The notes below the pieces were generated by a model. It saw only the letters and a list, made by a program, of their open reading frames with translations, was not told the origin of the DNA and did no database searches. A program made the translations under genes and the position numbers. This document shows positions 23,701-35,687 of a stretch of DNA of 64,000 nucleotides, one piece after another (position 1 is the stretch's first letter; every line of letters begins with the position of its first letter). The stretch comes from Adiantum capillus-veneris (Eukaryota > Streptophyta > Polypodiopsida > Polypodiales > Pteridaceae): contig CM043944.1 of the NCBI GenBank assembly GCA_014529385.2, forward strand, positions 171,547,740 through 171,611,739, written 5' to 3'.

Positions 23701-24000
23701 CTAAAATTGATCATACCTTGAGTAGAGATCCCCCATTGAGTAGATTTCCCTCCCTGCAAACTCATCCGTGATTAGTTGTGTACCTATATTTCTAATTGTC
23801 ACCTTGTTCACTAGTTTGTGCTTAATCTTTTCTCTATTGTTGGGTGGTAAGGGTGAAGCTATTGGTTTCACCTTCTTTGCTATACTCTTGTATTTAGTTT
23901 TAACATGGACTTCTGGGCCAATTGTTTTCTTGAAACATTGATTTTCTTTAAAGGCTTCTATTACTTGATACATTTCCATAGAGCATACTTTCACAACTTC
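20790..24000 (-). pseudogene. Ty3/gypsy pol remnant (RT-RH-INT)
   Basis: The minus strand carries decayed pol from about 24000 down. RT pieces include VKTKYKSIAKKVKPIASPLPP (23890 region), VRMCTFPRGATNSVAHMING (23640) and KVRRFLGACVFYVILIPHYAHV (23270). The RNase H domain includes TVNTSPTGIGWAIG (22600), ETDCLQILGMITCCSTLDIAML and IARKDNTVADMLSRA (22390-22240). Integrase core pieces lie around 21850-21100, and the integrase C-terminus is at 21093-20797 (HKFSKRWFEPYVAKYVHENA, then an acidic tail). Many stops and frameshifts rule out function. The RT wording is like a gypsy lineage best known to me from mosses and ferns (recollection, not a search). A palindromic MITE splits it between RT and RNase H. 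No LTRs were found. Confidence 0.88.
22739..23182. mobile_element. palindromic (foldback) MITE
   Basis: A 444-bp element made of two arms of about 210 bases, inverted and roughly 90% identical by eye, meeting at a very short centre near 22950-22980. Both ends read GG(T/TG)CAAATTTG then ACTCACAAAGGGGCCCTTTAAG. It is flanked by TA on both sides (22737-22738 and 23183-23184), a minimal TA target duplication. It interrupts the gypsy frame between the residues DHLYLL and QLLKKNQKF, which are adjacent in intact gypsy proteins. Confidence 0.85.
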
Positions 24001-24039
24001 ATTTTAAAGATAAAAACTAGACTCCATTATAGCATCAAG

Positions 24040-24069
24040 TGAAGTCGCGGAGTGGAGCTTAGATTGACA

Positions 24070-24161
<92 letters not shown>

Positions 24162-24288
24162 TACACAAATAGAGAGCTTACACAATACACAGAGAATTCG
24201 TTGAAGGGTTATCTCCCAAATCTTATTATTCACCCAAGTATAAGTGAGTATATCCGTATAAGAGGCCACTTGGGCTTTAATCCCAACA
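24040..24288 (-). repeat. probable copia 3' LTR
   Basis: Downstream of the copia stop codon on the minus strand, TGTTGGGATTAAAGCCC starts at 24288 after a short purine-biased stretch. A possible CA end lies near 24040. The partner LTR is not in the window, so the ends are inferred from position only. The inner part is filled by a long (GT)n run. Confidence 0.45.
24068..24159. repeat. (CA)46 microsatellite
   Basis: About 46 uninterrupted CA units inside the presumed copia LTR. Confidence 0.95.
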
Positions 24289-24355
24289 ACTGCCCACTTA
24301 AAGTCCAATGTGGCACTTTAAGTAACTGTAAATCTATGAGCATAAATGTACAAAG

Positions 24356-25381
24356 ATTTACATGGGTGCCATATATCCAATGCCCAATAACTCACGACAA
24401 TGCACAAAGCCCTCTCCTGGAAGTCCCTTTGTGAGTAGATCAGCAGGATTGTCCTTGGTGTGGATCTTCAGCAGTTGTATCTGTTTGTCTTTAAATACTT
24501 CCCTAATGAAATGATATTTCACATCAATATGCTTAGTCTTTGAATGGAACACTGGATTCTTTGCCAATTGTATAGCACTTTGACTATCACAATTTAACTC
24601 TGGCATATCTACTTTGATTCCCAAGTCTGCTACCAATCTACCAAGCCAAATAGGTTCTTTGCATGCCTCATTTGCTACAACATACTCAGCTTCTGTAGTA
24701 GACTGCGTAATACAATCTTGTAATCGAGATCGCCATGATATGGCACCTCCAGCCAATGTAAAGACATAGCCTGATGTAGATCTCCTCTTATCCAAGAGTC
24801 CTGCATAATCTGAGTCAGTGTATCCTCTGATACTCAAATCCTGATTACCATAGCATATGCGCATACTCTTTGTATGTTTTAAGTATCTCATGATACCTTT
24901 CACTGCCTCCCAATGTTTCTTGCCGAGATTTGACATATATCTGCTAACCATTCCCACTACAAATGCAATATCCGGATGTGTAGCAATCATTGCATACATC
25001 AAACTCCCACATGCAGATGCATACGAAACCGTATCCATTTCAACCTTTTCCACCTCAGACTATGGGCAATCTTGGTTTCTTAGTTTCACATATGACGGCA
25101 ATGGTGTCATCAATGCCTTTCCCCTGTCCATATGGAAAAGTTGTAACACCTTGTCAATATACTCTTCCTGAGATAAGTAAAGCATCTTCTTTGACCTATC
25201 TCGCTGGATACACATACCAGTATATGACTTGCCTCACCCATGTATTTCATGTCAAAAACCTTTGCCATTTTTGACTTAAGAGCTGAAATTTTTGCCATTT
25301 GTCTACCAGCAAGTAACATGTCATCCACATACAAGATGAGGATTGGAATTGGAGCTAATCTCTTGAGACAGCTAATTCCAG
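24356..25381 (-). pseudogene. Ty1/copia pol remnant (RT end and RNase H)
   Basis: The minus strand begins inside the reverse transcriptase at the catalytic YVDD motif (LILYVDDMLLAG, about 25340). After frameshifts it continues with a long open RNase H region (25053-24358): CGSLMYAMIATHPDIAF, GYTDSDYAG, STSGYVFTLAGGAISW, STTEAEYVVANEACKE, CDSQSAIQLAKN and TKHIDVKYHFIRE. This order is diagnostic of Ty1/copia. The upstream part of pol is missing because the LTR of element A starts at 25382. The remaining copia sequence is not found beyond element A, whose right end is itself truncated. Confidence 0.9.
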
Positions 25382-25818
25382 TGTTGAAGGATTTCAGCTA
25401 CTTAGAGTAGGAAGATTTCAGACAGCAGACTAGACAGAAATCAGAGACTAGACTGAAACGTGAATACTAAAATAAGAATCAGACTTAAGATCGACTGGAA
25501 TAAGGTTCAGATTCAGATTCAGAAGACTGTCGAGAAGTAAGTATCACTGGAATATATATACCATGATTGAGATTACAACGAATATGATTAGAGAGAGAGA
25601 GAGACAATGTAGCCGATAATACTGCCACTGATGCTCAAGTGCAATTATAGATCAAAGCGCTAATACAAGTGATAATAATTGCCCCCTCAATAACAATGTA
25701 ATGGGCCCTATTTATACACGTCCGGTTTACTGTAGTAATTACTCTAGTAATTACTAAGTAATTCGCTGCCCATCTTCTAAGAACACGTTCTCACATGGTG
25801 ATTATCCAGCCGTCTACA
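25382..25818 (-). repeat. element A 3' LTR
   Basis: A 437-bp segment with TGTAGACGG at its minus-strand start (25818) and ending TTCAACA (25382), i.e. TGT...ACA ends. It is preceded by a purine tract AAGAAAGAAGGGAAGGA (polypurine tract) and contains a TATA box (25708-25717, minus). It borders copia RT on one side and the element A ORF on the other. The 5' LTR of element A is not in the window, so this is called from structure alone. Confidence 0.65.
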
Positions 25819-28800
25819 TCCTTCCCTTCTTTCTTGAATTTTGGCGAGATTCCAAAATTTTTGAAAAATTCCCGTTTGATGCCGATGTGAGACTGAAAAA
25901 TCCATCGTCTGGTTCTGGTGTGGAACTGAAAAATCCATTGTCTGGTTCTGATGTGGGGATGCAGGAGTTCAAAGAAGGACCACAGATTGCGAGAGGTAGC
26001 TGAAAAGGCCAAGGTGGAGCTGTCACCAGCCAAGGTGGAGCTGTCATCTCTCCGTGCCTGCTGAGAAGAAAAGTCACCACTGAATTCTGAGATAGAACTA
26101 CCCAAGTATCCTTCCATTGGACCGTCTTCCTTTTGCCTTTGTTCTTCGACCGGGTTGGTGCCTGAGAAGTCCCAGCACCAGCATTCTGAAGATTCGACCG
26201 TAAGCTGTAGTAACTGATTAGTAATCCTAGTCAATCCTCTGACCTGAATCTTCCACTGGCCCATAGACATCTGAATCCTATGTAGCTCTTCTTTCATTGC
26301 CTGAATGTCATTGATTTGAAGAGCATCATTGAACAATGTCTGCCAAGTCTTCCATTCCATAGTTGATCGCTCATACCAATCCTGAAGCTCATCAGTTATT
26401 TTGAAATATGTGAGTCAATCAACTAGTTCTTGATGTTGAGGATACAACGCTGGAAAGAATCTTGGCAGTTCATTTTCTCTTGCCGGAATAGCATACAAGA
26501 GAACTGGAGAATCAGGAACAAATTCCAGGAAATTGAGAACAGCCTGGTTCTCCTGTTGCATCATCTTTCTAGTGATTGTCACTAGCTGGAATAGGGTTCG
26601 GAGAGCAGTTTCCTGTGCTCCTACTGACATTCGTGTTTGGGGTCCTCTGCTAGTGGCTATCTGATCCTCAAGAATGGCTTTCACTCTCTGATCCAAAACA
26701 CCTCTAGCAGCTTGCAGCTGTACCAGAACTTCCTTGAGTTGGACCCTAACATCCTTCATGCAGCGGTAAGTTGGTTCGTTACCTAGCAGAAGTTCCAGTT
26801 CTAGGGCTAAAGACTGACAATCTGCAGTAGATTGTCTTTGCTAGTGCAGGTTTACCACTCTCTCATCAGCATTGAGTATCCATTCCAAAACTCGTTCCAA
26901 CAGCTGAACTGTACTGGAATGTGCAGGCAGTATACAAGCTTCTTGATCATGGAAAGCAGCAGATTTCCAATGTGCTACCATTTCCCTGGCTCCCACATAT
27001 AGTCTTTGAAATCTTTCTAAATCAGTCCAGAGAGCATCATCCTCTAGATACTGTCTGGTGATGGAGGCCTGTTGATGTCGCAGCTACTTATTCAAAGTAA
27101 TGAGCTGCAGTGAATGTTGATGATCAATCAATGCTGATGATCAATCACTAGTCCCTCATCCTGAACCTTCATTTTCCTTTTAGCTTCTCTGCTGTGATGG
27201 GTTTGATCAGTTGGATGATCTCCAGTGTTACTGGGCTACTGCTCTTCAGTCTGCTGATGACCCGACTGGTGCTCTTTATCCTGTCCTTCCTGCTGACCCT
27301 CATTCTCTTATGGCTGGTCTGGCTGTGATGACTGGCCTCCTTCATCTGGCCCTGTCTCACGAGTACCAGGTCCTGGAGGTGGAGATGGTGGTGGGGCATC
27401 ATCATCATCCTTTGTATGCCCGGCTTCTTGATCATCCTCCTCCTGATCAGCTTCATCTTCTTCGTCTTCTTCATCCTCCTCTGGGGAAGTCTGCTGCTCA
27501 ATATAATCCATTATTGCTTGGTTCATCAGAGCATTGTTGAAATCACTCACCTTGTCTTGCAAATCGCTCTGCAAACTTTCCATCAAGGACTTTAAATTTT
27601 CTAAATAAAAAACAGCATTGCCTGCGGGGTTTAAAATTTCAGACAAGCTATTGTAGATGTATCTGTTAGTCAGCGAACGTTTCAGACCTGTATGGTGTAA
27701 TAGCAGCTTTCTGAATTCTGCCCGCTTCATTCTGAGCACTGTTTCAGCTCGCTCAGCAGCTCTCAATGCTTCATTCCTTTGAATTTTTATGATCATAATT
27801 TCAGACTCAGCTTTAACTAACTTTTTGTTGAACAACTCCTGAGCCCTTTCTGATTGAGCTTCCAATACCCTGTGTTGTATGTTCTGCACTTCCTGGGCTT
27901 TTTAGAGTGTTGCAATCTGATGTTGTGCTTCTGCAAAGTCGGCTTTAAGCTTGTTGACTTCATCTTCTGATCCAGCAGTCTCCACCAATTGTCCCATACA
28001 GCTGACAATGGTATTCCAAGAAGACTGTATCAGTACTGAACATCTGTCTTTGACCGTGGTTGGATCAGAATCAACAGGTTCATATATTGCCACAGTAGCC
28101 ATACAGGGTAAAGTTACATAATCACTTTTGCTGAGCGAAAGATTTCCTCTCAATTTTTGAGTTTGCATTTGCTGCAACTTATCCTTTTTAACCAGTTGCA
28201 GACAGTTTCCAAAAATGGCAGGAATTGCTCCAGACAAGGTCGAGTAAGCCGGACCTTTCCCTTTATCCAGTTGACTCTTGCCTTTGTCTCCTGACTGGTC
28301 TGATACCTTCTCCTCAGTGACTGGCTTCACATGATCTTTCCCAGAGCCAGTAGCAAGAACTGACTGATCAGGCACAGATTGTCGAGCAAATTGCTGCTCA
28401 GTTTTACTTTTCTCAGCTTTCTCAGTGCTCACTGCCTTAACCTAGCTTTCTATTTGCTTCAAAAACTCATTGCTTTTTGTCAATGTAATTCTTGGCTTCT
28501 TTGAAGTGCCAGCTTCCTCTACAGTGGCTTTCCTTTTCAGGTCATTGGAAATTGTTTGAATGTCCATTTCCTCATCGTCTGAGGACAGTTCAATCTTCTT
28601 TGGTTCAGAATTAGGCTACTCACTCCAAGCCTGCTTTACCTGCTCATTAACACCTGCAGCAGTAGCCCAATACAGAAATTGCCAGACATACCATGCCTTG
28701 AAAACAGTTTGAGATTTCAGCTTGGCAGTCTGTTGGAGTACATTATGCAAGAGTATTTGACACAGGTTGATATGGACTTGTGGATCCAGTATCTTGGCCA

Positions 28801-29082
28801 ACAGCATAGCAAATAATTTTTTTGACACATAAGTTGGGTTATTCTTAAGACTGATGGCTTCAGCTACAAACCTGTAAGCAGCGGAGGCTTCTAGTCTTGC
28901 TACTGGAACTCCTTGAGCACTTGCCTTGTGCTTCTTTCTAGCTGTTTCATCCTCCTTTAGAGTACCACTTATTTGCTGCACGGCCGCCACAGATGGTTTG
29001 GGCTCATTAGGCATCCGAAATGCAAATGCAATGGCTTCTGGTGTCACTGACACCTTCCTATTATTTATTTTACCACTGTTGT
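25819..29082 (-). pseudogene. element A post-pol coiled-coil ORF, 3' part
   Basis: Continuation of the ORF that starts at 39879, after the insertion of element B. It opens with GKINNRKVSVTPEAIAFAFR, reminiscent of the putative plant transposon protein domain (inference). An alpha-helical region follows (LEASAAYRFVAEAISLKN). A basic/acidic linker and long coiled-coil stretches come next (ERAQELFNKKLVKAESEI, LRAAERAETVLRMKRAEF), then a highly acidic tail with EEDEEDEEDEADQEEDD and a PPPSPPPGPG run. Internal stops near 28616, 28434 and 27900, a stop near 27308, and a frame change before 26759 show it is dead. Function is unknown; a structural or packaging role downstream of pol is conceivable. 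Confidence 0.65.
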
Positions 29083-31062
29083 TGAAGACGAGCTTTTTGA
29101 AATGGGGCCTCTAAACCCAAACCAATGGGCCTACCCTCACAAAATGTTCGTAAAGAGGTACGCACACTACTTGGGGCACCACCTTCTTTTGGGAGTGGAG
29201 AAGGAAACCAATCAAAATAACACTTGCACTCACCCACTCAAGCAACACACTTTGAAAACCCCCTTACTCTATATACACTTTGGACACTTGAACACCATCA
29301 ACGATTATGCCACCGAATGCTGTGCATCAAAATGAAATATGCAATTTGTGGAATAGCATTCACCTTCTCCCCATAAGAATACCCATAATACATCCAAACT
29401 CTTCCTCTCTCAAGCACTCAGCAAAAAATCATGCGCATAAGAATTGCCTCTCAAACACACAAGAGAATCACTTACATCAAACTAACACACTTTGCATAGA
29501 GAGCTCATCTCCATCTATGCAATGCAGTGACACAAATAAAATCACCATGAGAGGTAGCCACATGCATATGTAATGAAGCAAAAGAGAGTTGGAGTGAGAA
29601 ATTTCTTTAGACCAATTGAATAAGTGTGGAGAAACAAACCAATGGTAAATTGAGAATAGAACACTTACTTGATTTCTCGCACACCTTTTAAGGGGAGGAA
29701 AGACACTGGCTAACCATCACGAATTGCGACACTTGAAAGTTTTGAAGATGATTTCATGATCATTAACATAACCATGAGAGAGATCATGATGTATTTACAA
29801 GTTATTGAGGTGCTACAAATGATTTATTGGGTTGATGGAGTAAGAGATTGTAGAATGGAAAGAGTGGAGAATAGAGTTGCACTTCCTCCAAAGAGGAGGG
29901 TTAGGAGGGAGGATGTGAAAGAGGGAGAGTTGGGGTTTTCTCTACTATTGATCAAGAAACAACATGAAGTTGAAAATGTCCTTTGACCACTCATTGAATA
30001 TTGGACATAAAAGGGACTATTTATTCACCAAAAATATCATTTTAGACCGTGAAGGCTCCATAGGGGTGCATAATGTAGGTGGGCCCCACCATGAGGCCCT
30101 ACGGGTGGCTCCTGCGAGGTATCTCAACTTGTCTGTCTTGGCATTTAGAAAGAATCTTTAGGTTGGTCCCATCACATGCAAGTGACCTTGAAAACTCATT
30201 GCTCTTCTAGAAGGTGAGTAGGGGAAAAATAAGATCTCACCCTCTTGATTTACTTGATTTACAGTTCCCTTTTGCTGCGAATCTGACAGATTTACACTAT
30301 TTTGACCATAACTGTTTACCTGTAGCTCGGAATGACATGCTTCAAAAGGCAAAATTAACCTTCTCAACATGTTTGATATGAATTTGGACTATTCTTCACG
30401 CCCATGCACCAAGGAATTCGGTTTGTAAGGTCCACACTAGGCTAGGGAACCTTTTGCTTCCAAGTCTTCTTGTATGGGCCCTTTGCTTGTATGCATCCAA
30501 GGGGAATCATGCTTTTTCAAAAGGCTATGATGCTTAAACAAATAGAGGAGGGCCCACTATTATTTTCTTGTGAAAAGAATATACAATTGGAGTCTTTTTG
30601 AAAGGAGAGAAACTATATGTATATTCTTAAGAGATATTGGACCACCTATCTAGGGGGCATAGAAGACTTGTAGAGAGGGACCATAATCTTTGGTAAAGAC
30701 AAGTGGAGAGTTGATCATGATTTCCATGGGAATTTATCTATATGGGGTGGAAGATGGATAATATATTATTTTTCTACTACTAATTCACAAGAGGTAAGAA
30801 AGTTTGGGGGTATATAGTTGGTTATTGTATGCTTATTCTATTTACAAAGCAAAAAAGAAAAGGGTGGTAATTTAAATATATGACTAAGGTGACATTTTTG
30901 GGAAGAGTATAATGTATGTGTCGCCACAAAGGTTAAACGAAGAGGGGGAATTTACTCTAGATAACATAATAGCGTAGAAAAATATATACACATATGAGGA
31001 AGAGGACGTTGAGTAGACTGACAAATGTTGCAAAAAAGATGGTTACCATTTTATGCCACTCA
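29083..31062 (-). repeat. element B 3' LTR (lacks TATA segment)
   Basis: A 1980-bp copy with TG...CA ends (minus: TGAGTGGCAT to CGTCTTCA). It matches 37197-39277 almost throughout but lacks the 104 bases corresponding to 38092-38195, which include the TATA box. The break is at about 29976. Confidence 0.93.
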
Positions 31063-31082
31063 TATTAGCCCTCCCCCAAGCC
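31063..31082 (-). other. element B polypurine tract
   Basis: Minus-strand GGCTTGGGGGAGGGCTAATA directly precedes the TG of the 3' LTR. It shares GGGGAGGGCTAA with the PPT of element C. It would prime plus-strand cDNA synthesis. Confidence 0.8.
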
Positions 31083-31235
31083 TAGAGATATTCAGATCTT
31101 TAGGAGGACGGTGTTGCTTCTTTTTCTTCTTTTTTTTTCTCTTTTTTTGGTCATTTTTCTTTTTTTTTCTTTTTTTTTTTCAATAGGAGGAGTGTCATGC
31201 ACTCTTTTACTCCATTAGACCTGCTTTTCATTACC

Positions 31236-33158
31236 TCAATCCCATAAATCGGAGATGGGAGGGTTGCCTTGGGTATGTTCAGATTCCAAGGCTAGTTCTT
31301 CTTTGCACATCAAAGCTTTAAAAATAGGTGGAGCATTTGCCAAGACAAAGGGAGCCATGTCAATTTGGAGCTTAGACGATGTAGGTAGATGACTGCCTAT
31401 CAAAGGATTGATACGTTGAAAGTAGAGCTTTAATCTCCATCCATTGACTCTGGTCTTGTGGAGTTTTCCTGATAAATCTGCTAATCTGTAACTACCATTC
31501 CCAAACTTTGTTTTTATCATGAAAGGTCCCTCCCATCTTTGCAAAAACTTTTTGTCAAGTCGAGTATCAAGTCGGTTATCATAGCAAAGAACCAACATAC
31601 CTTCCTTCAATCCTTTCCCCTTGAGCTTCTTGTTGATTTTATCCCTTTGGCTTGTCGCTTTGGTGATGTAGTGATCAATGGACTCTTCTCTATCTAGCTC
31701 AAGTCGTTGGAGATCTAAGATCCTTTCATGTAGAACCTCTTTTGGTTTTTTTGCCACTCTTGCAAGAACGCGCAAGCTTGAGAGCTCTACCTCAATGGGG
31801 AGAAGTGCCTCCTGTCCATAAACTAGATGAAAAGGGGTGAATTGGGTAGATACCTTGAAAGATGTCCTATACGCCCAAAGAGTAGCCGTCAAATGGCGAT
31901 CCCAATCATTAGGCCGGTCCACAACCTGCTTAGAAATGATCTTACATATCATTCCATTCACTTTTTCCACCAATCCATTGCATTGAGGATAGTAGGGTGT
32001 GGAATGCAGGTGTTTCACTTTTAACCTCCTCAAGAGATCATTCAGAAGGTCAGCCCTAAAACCCGGGCCTCGATCTGATAAGATTTCTAGGGGTGTTCCA
32101 AACCTACTACAAATATGATCAAAAATAAACTTTGATACCTCTTCAGCTGTGATTTGGGTTGTGCTTGTTGCTTCCGCCCATCGTGTCATGTAGTCAACAC
32201 CCATGATGATGAAAACCTTCCCTGTAGAAGTACGAGGTAGGGGACCTATTGCATCCACACCCCACTTTTCAAAAGGGCCATAAGATATTATTGGGACTCG
32301 AGGCTCATATGTTAGTCGTCTATCCCCAGCAATTTGGCATGGCTTACATGCCTTACACCAATATTGGACATCACAATGTAAGCTCGGCCAAATAAACCCT
32401 GCTTGTAAAATCTTCCTACTTGTAATATCTTGAGAAAAGTGACCACCACAGACATCATCATGACATGAAAGAAGAATTTTCTCTATCTCTTGCACACCTG
32501 GTACTCTCCTCAAGACCAAATCTTTCCCTTTGTGATATAAATCATCTCCGATCAACTGGCAAGGTGTGGCCTTCTTAACTAGTCTATGTCTTTGCACCTT
32601 GTCTAAGTGTTTGGGACACTTACCTTCTTGTAGAAAGAAGATAATGTCTTTTAGCTCCTCTTGACCTTGATATTTGGGTTCATATAGTTTCACACCTCCT
32701 ACCGCCATTTGAAGCTTTTCATTTGCGAGTAAGTCTGCTTCCTTGTTATGAGCTCTCACAATGTGTTGTACCTGTGTTGCTTTAAAACCCTTCATCAAAG
32801 CTCTTACACTACTAAGCCACTCAAACAATGTACGATTCTTGCACCTCCAAGTCCCTTGGATTTGCCTGACCACTAGCAAAGAATCACCTTTTATAATAAG
32901 TCTTTGTATGCCTAATTCTTTGCATTCTTCTAACCCAAGGGTTAGAGCAGCATACTCAGCCTCATTGTTAGAGTGAACACTGGGTAGAGTGATACCTTTT
33001 CTAACCATTACCTCCTTTTGTGGGTTCAAAAAGATGATTCCCCCTGCTGCTTTGTCTTGTTGGCGTTGATAAGCTCGGTCAAAGCATAAAGTATGGGAAT
33101 TATCAATCTCCTTCACTTTGAACTGTTTTGAGCCTTCCTCTCTTTGTAGTCGTGATCC
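31236..33158 (-). pseudogene. element B second RNase H and integrase
   Basis: The open frame runs from the stop at 33159 to a terminal stop at 31236. It starts with an archaeal-type RNase H (NNEAEYAALTLGLEECKELG, then IKGDSLLVVRQIQGTW). Next is the integrase HHCC finger (HDDVCGGHFSQDITSRKILQ, CKACKPCQIAG). The catalytic core follows: D in KWGVDAIGPLP, D in SDRGPGF, E in NGLVEKVNG. A GPF-type C-terminal region (RWEGPFMIKTKFGNGSYRLADL) completes it. The first Asp region reads CFDRAYQ where DGAY-type residues are usual, a possible loss in the second RNase H. It is in the same frame as gag and RT, and the only break from RT is the TAA at 33159-33161. It is inactive as annotated because of the upstream stops. 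Confidence 0.92.
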
Positions 33159-34484
33159 TTACCTTTCTCTCACTTTGTAGGTGAGAATGTCTGCAAGTCC
33201 TGCTCTTGTGCTATCTTCTACAAGGAAAGTGTATTCAAATTCTTGGAGTTCAAACACCCACTTTGCTATTCTAGATGAGAGGCTCATGTGTTGTACTACA
33301 TATGGTAGATTGTGCTCTAAGGTGAGAAAAACAAATTGCACAGGGAGAAGATACAATCGAAACCTCCTTACCGCAAACAAGATTGCAAAGACCACTTTCT
33401 CCATTTCAGTGTATCCCTTCTCGGCCGGAGTCATCACCTTGCTTGAAAAATAGATCGGCCTCATGTTTGATGTTTTAGGATCTTTTTGCATCAAAACAAC
33501 ACCAATTGCTTCAAAACCTACACTTGGAGTGACACAGTAGGTCTCCTTTGGATCTGGTGGCATTAGGATTGGGAGAGAGCTAAGAATGCCCTTCACTTCC
33601 TCAAAACATTTTGCATGTTCCCTCCCCCATTCAAATGTAGATTGGCTTGCCAACCTATGCAAAGGGGCGATGGCTTCTGCTAGGAGATGGATGAAGCGAG
33701 ACATGTACCTCACTTTGTGGTTGAAGGTCATTAGCTCCTTAGTTGTTGTTGGTGGAGATAATGACAAAAGGGCCTCTACTTTAGAGGGATCCACTTGAAT
33801 TCCTTGTGAAGAAACCACATGGCCTAGCAAAACCACCTGAGATTCATTGATATGACACTTCTCTGGGTTGAGTTGTCCCCCAAATTGATGGAGCCTCTTA
33901 AGCCCCTCTTCAACCTTTTGGCAGTGAAGTGATCTACATCTATAAATACAGAAATCATCCATAAAGACTCTTATAGATTTTCCAAAGAATGGCTGAAATA
34001 CAAATATTGTGAATCTCATGAAGGTGCTAGGAGCATTGGTGAGCCCAAAAGGCATTACTCTGAATGCAAAACATCCCCAAGGTGTGATGAAGGTGGTTTT
34101 TGGTTTGTCCTCTTCTGCTATTCTAATTTGACATTATCCTGAATACCCATCACACACAGTGTAGCATTCGTGACCTGCTACTTCATTCAAAATTTCATCT
34201 TGGAAAGGGAGAGGGAAATGGTCCCTCTTTGTCGCAGCGTTGAGGGGTTTGTAATCCACACAGACCCTCCACTTACCATTCTTCTTGGGAGTGACTACAA
34301 TAGGTGATACCCATTCGGAGTTGGATACTGGATAGATGAAGCCAGCCTTCAAGAGTCGATTCACTTCTTGTAGGAGAGCCTTTTGTTGCACAGATCCTAG
34401 TCGCCGTAACTTTTGAGTCACGGGTTTGGTCCCTGGTTTCAATTCAATTCGATGCTCTATTACATCTACACCTCTTATTTGTGA
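33159..34484 (-). pseudogene. element B reverse transcriptase and RNase H
   Basis: Reverse transcriptase with the expected order: KAGFIYPVSNSEWVSPIVV, WRVCVDYKPLNAATKRDHFP, a TAA at 34134-34136 directly after CDGYSG (normally a Tyr position), then FITPWGCFAFRVMPFGLTNA and the catalytic FMDD in IRVFMDDFCIY. The gypsy RNase H follows (MRPIYFSSKVMTPAEKGYTE, FELQEFEYTF). It ends at TAA 33159. Gag, protease, RT and integrase all share one minus frame, so the element decayed by nonsense changes only. Confidence 0.92.
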
Positions 34485-35687
34485 CTAGTCAGTGATAAAC
34501 AAATTGGGATACCTCCTTAACATATTGATGTAGGACCTCTTCTCCTCACAAGTAAGATCTTTTGCAAGCATCTTCTCAAATCCTTCTTCAAGGTGGTGGC
34601 ATCTTTCATCCCCTCGTGTGTGATTGTCTGTTGGCTTTTCTTCTACAGAAACATCTTGGGTGTTGGCGTTGAATACAATTCCCATTACCTCCAAAGAAGA
34701 CTCCTCTTCACTGGTTGATGCACTGGTTGATGCTTCCTCATCACTTGAGTAAGGACTCTCCTCCTCGCTCTCTTCATCTGCCGTGGTTTCATAGTTGACA
34801 TCTAGTTGCTTTCCTTCTCGCCAATCATACACCACCGGTTGACCCTTCTTAAGAATCAAACGACCACTTCCCCATTTTTGATCTGCATTCACAGCAATGA
34901 GCCAAGGCCTCCCTAGGATGATGGGATAGCCCTCCCCCTTAGTTGGCATGACATACATATCCACTCGTGCATCTATGTTACATACAGAGACTTTTACATT
35001 TTCAATGATCCCCAAACACTTGTTGTTGGCTAGCCTAGCTTGACAATTAGAGGACTTTGTAATTTCAAGCCCTAACCTGTTCATTGATTTTTCCGTGATC
35101 ACACACATTTGAGCTCCACCATCAACATATACATTAGACACCTTTTTACCCCTTATGTAAGCATCCACAATGGGTTCCACATCTTTTTGTAGCTTTGAGG
35201 CCACAACCTTAATGGAAAGATTTGCTTTCTTTTTTGGAATTCTTGTACTTACCAACTTTGGCCATTGCCTTCTTACTTTGGCTGATAGGTGTAGAAGTTG
35301 AGGCCATGAAATGTTTGGCTTTTGGGTTTGTAAATCCTCCAGGATGTTGTAGGGCACTAGCTCCTTTCCCAATGCGAAGTCGTTGATACCAATTTCCCTT
35401 CGCCTTGATCTTTTCTTCCTGCTACTTTCAGCTTCTTCCATCTTTGACTTCTTCTTCTTGTTCCTTCTGGCTGAATTTGTTCCTTCACTTCTCATGTCTT
35501 CATCCTTATCATGTGCTCTTGTGCGTTTTTCTACCGGCATAACATCAAAGTTTAGAGTATGCTCATCTATTACCTCTTCTAACTTGATGATGTTGACTCC
35601 TCTTTCTTCCTCCTCATGTGGGACGGGAGGTATATTTGCTAGTGGTGGTGGTCGACAAAGGATTTGTGGGCCTTGAGCTAGTTCTTG
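34485..35687 (-). pseudogene. element B protease region
   Basis: In frame with gag after a TAG at 35688-35690, and ended by TAG at 34485-34487. A Lys/Arg-rich linker (RRNKKKKSKMEEAESSRKKR) precedes the aspartic protease: active-site DGGA in VYVDGGAQMCVIT, then the ILGRPWL motif. An acidic Ser-rich linker follows (DEESEEESPYSSDEEAST). The same acidic linker position is seen in element D. The protease would cleave the polyprotein. The gag-pol TAG could be a readthrough stop or a mutation; the following CAA GAA only partly resembles known readthrough contexts. Confidence 0.85.
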
